NCBI GenBank assembly: GCA_001970855.1
Contig: LSSN01006067.1
Coordinates: forward strand, 1-20,636
DNA length: 20,636 bases
Direction of reading: 5' to 3'
DNA from: Smittium culicis
Taxonomy: Eukaryota > Kickxellomycota > Harpellomycetes > Harpellales > Legeriomycetaceae
The notes under the pieces were generated by a model. It did not search any database. It worked only from the letters and a program-made list of their open reading frames with translations, and was not told where the DNA came from. This document shows, one piece after another, positions 18,566 through 20,636 of the stretch (position 1 is its first letter; every line of letters starts with the position of its first letter). The position numbers were made by a program, and so were the translations under genes.

Positions 18566-18900
18566 GAGGATCTAAAGTTAAGTCAAATATATGATGATTT
18601 TTAAAAATTTAACGGAAAATTCTTCGGTTTGGAAATCATTTCAGAATTCAGCTTTTGGAATATAAACAGTTCAAAATCTGAAACGGCGCTATCACACACC
18701 AGTTTAATCCCGCTTAAGGTTTTTAATAGGTGTAAATTAATCATTTATTATCAAATCTGCGAATAACTCTTAAAAATATCACTAGAAAAATTCAAAAAAC
18801 GTTGGCAAGATATAAGCAACAAATAGTTTTTTATTTCTACGGATGTTTCAGATACTGTCAAATTCAGCGAATTTTCTAACTTTGAGTGGTCTAATTCACT
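18565..18900 (+). other. Probable 3' end of the LINE
   Basis: LINE-like codon texture continues to about 18850 (for example LRITLKNITRKIQKTLARYK near 18753). No poly(A) tail or target duplication could be recognised. Confidence 0.4.
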
Positions 18901-20636
18901 TATTAATTATATTTTATTATTCATTATTTAGTTGAATTTTAATAAATTAACCTTAGAAAAAATTATAAATAAATATTTCAGCTATAGGAAATTTTTTATT
19001 TACCAACTCGGTTCTTTTATCAAAAATTTATTACTCAGAGCACATCAATAATTTTAGTAACGAGATTCTTGGTAAAAAAATATATTAAAATCCGGTTTGA
19101 ATGTATGGGGGTGGGTGTATCATAATAAAAATTAATACAAAAGATAAGGGGGGCTTGTTTTTATCTACGATTATAGAGAAATGCTGATCAATATTAGCGA
19201 AATTAACAAAAACTATACTCGCGGAATAAAAATGATATTTTTTATGGTACAAAGAACTAATAAGAAGGGCGGAAAATTAATATCACAAAGAAAAAAGTCT
19301 CCATAGTTTATTTTTTAGAAAGGAAAATATAGAAGGAATTCCCAGAAGCTTGGCAATACTACTATATAAAATAATAGAATAAGATAAAAACTTTTTTATA
19401 TCGTTAAATAAATTAATTATGCATGTTTTATTGAAGAGATTCACTCAAAACCGCTAAGAGTTCAGAAAAATATAACAATTAATATGTTTACAAAGAAAAA
19501 AATTGAATCTCTGGTTAAAGTAAATATCTTTACGTAGCTGGATATTTTTAAAAAAAGCTATATATTGGTACTAAATCAGAACGCGAGAGTTATAAAAATA
19601 CCGTAGATAATTTAAACTATATAACATTACAATTGGAATTGAAGAAATGATAAACATCATAATTAAGAAAAATAAAAAAATTCAAAGGGAATTTGGTGCA
19701 AAAAAAATTGGGTCATTGGTAGAAAACTTGCAGATAATAAAATTAAGAAACCAAATTTTGAACCAATCCTAAAAGATTGTAATATAAAAACTATAGGATA
19801 TTAGTATATATATACAAAGATAATGATTAATAAATTGAAAGTAGAGATCAAGATAAAATCTCTCAAGTGGTTATTATTCAATACTGAAGTTTAATCTGCA
19901 AAAAAAAGCTAATCACTTTCAATCCACCTTAACCATCACTGTGTAAAAACTGAGCTAAAATAGTTGATACGCACCATATTTTTTAATGAAATATTTTAAA
20001 TTATTAGTCAGAATGGTTTTATTCGCAGTTTAGAAAATGAAAGTAAAAATTTTTCTTGGATAGTAAACAGAAAATTTTATTAGATTTTTATTTGCTAATT
20101 ATCTGCTTATCGTTGAGAAATTATACAATTCTAAAATATTTTCACATTAGATTATCACCTCAAGCATTTAAAATGATCTGGATTTAAATTTCCAGTTAAT
20201 GGTAAATATCTTATTAAAAAAAAGTTTTGCCTCAATTGTGCTTATTAAATGGATATACGTGGTTTAAAATATTTATATACACACCATAAGTTTTAATGGT
20301 TACAAATAATTATAATTCCTGATAACTTTATAAAAATATATTTAGATAACCAAATAAAATTATAAGAATTTTTTTTAGAAACCGCTGCCCTCATTATGGC
20401 TATAACCGAAATTAATCGCATATCACTTTGCGCTAAAAGCAAATAGTAAATTTTATTTTAGAAATTATCTTGACTATGATATTAAATTTAATGAATGATA
20501 AAAATCAAGCGCAGATTAATTCACTAACAAGCACAATTAGAATAAAATAGTCTACTGAGTCAAATGATTATATTTATCTAAGTTGGCATGATAATTTATA
20601 ATGTGCATTGAAATAACTCGTTATATGAGAAATTAG
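18900..20636. other. Unassigned AT-rich relic DNA
   Basis: No gene, RNA or known domain found. Short open stretches exist, such as FFRKENIEGIPRSLAILLYK (about 19308-19370) continuing towards 19450, and plus-strand Lys-rich segments at 19640-19730, whose texture suggests another decayed element. G-rich spots occur at 19107-19117 and 19147-19152. I could not tie any of it to an RT, endonuclease, integrase or Gag motif. Confidence 0.4.

Larger units (their letters stand above)
12963..18900 (+). mobile_element. L1-like LINE, right part; probably LINE-B continued after the DIRS insertion
   Basis: Plus-strand LINE remains that begin with the end of an endonuclease (SDH, 13906-13914) and continue with linker, RT (15660-16620), thumb (about 17100-17720) and a C-terminal Cys/His motif (about 18433). 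Strand and domain content complement the truncated LINE-B exactly, so one element split by the DIRS copy is the simplest reading. Spacing between blocks exceeds the family norm in several places, so further insertions are likely. Ends are approximate. Confidence 0.8.

Noticed and set aside
1..20636. CRISPR array, bacterial operon or viral genome
   Set aside because: No spaced direct repeats are present. Spliced USP gene, LINE and DIRS remains point to a eukaryotic nuclear genome, and no viral capsid or replication genes were seen.

Overview
The window looks like nuclear DNA of an AT-rich fungus. The only intact gene is a de-ubiquitinase of the fungal Ubp1 / animal USP30 type, split by six short GT–AG introns of 82 to 121 nt. 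The rest is decayed retrotransposon sequence of kinds common in early-diverging (zygomycete-grade) fungi: L1-like LINEs and a DIRS-type tyrosine-recombinase element. A gut fungus of the Harpellales type would fit, but that is only a guess from base composition and element content.

Layout. 1-224 is the 5' flank of the de-ubiquitinase gene. 225-2464 is the gene: seven exons, 552 codons, all phases compatible. 2465-2890 is its T-rich 3' flank. About 2890-7815 is a plus-strand LINE relic (LINE-A): possible ORF1 remnants and an (AAAT)n tract, then endonuclease, linker, reverse transcriptase and thumb blocks in several frames. About 7830-8915 holds the start of a second LINE (LINE-B), including an endonuclease. 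It is cut by a DIRS-like element at 8916-12962, which has 29-bp inverted terminal repeats and carries broken Gag-like, RT-RNase H and tyrosine recombinase genes in the usual DIRS order. Beyond it, 12963 to about 18560 carries the end of a LINE endonuclease, then RT, thumb and a C-terminal Cys/His motif, so LINE-B probably resumes there. This LINE part has its own smaller insertions (about 15729-16050 and 16690-17040). 18900-20636 is AT-rich relic sequence that I cannot assign.

How the parts relate. Three layers can be read: old, very AT-rich LINE copies; a DIRS-like element, visibly richer in G+C, inserted in one of them; and smaller blocks of different composition inside the LINE remains. 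Nearly every catalytic motif of the transposons that I can read is damaged (GDxN to GSLK and GVLN, YADD to YANG, LQE to LRA, YLDD disrupted), and frames shift repeatedly, so no element in the window is autonomous. The de-ubiquitinase gene is untouched and reads cleanly with the standard genetic code.
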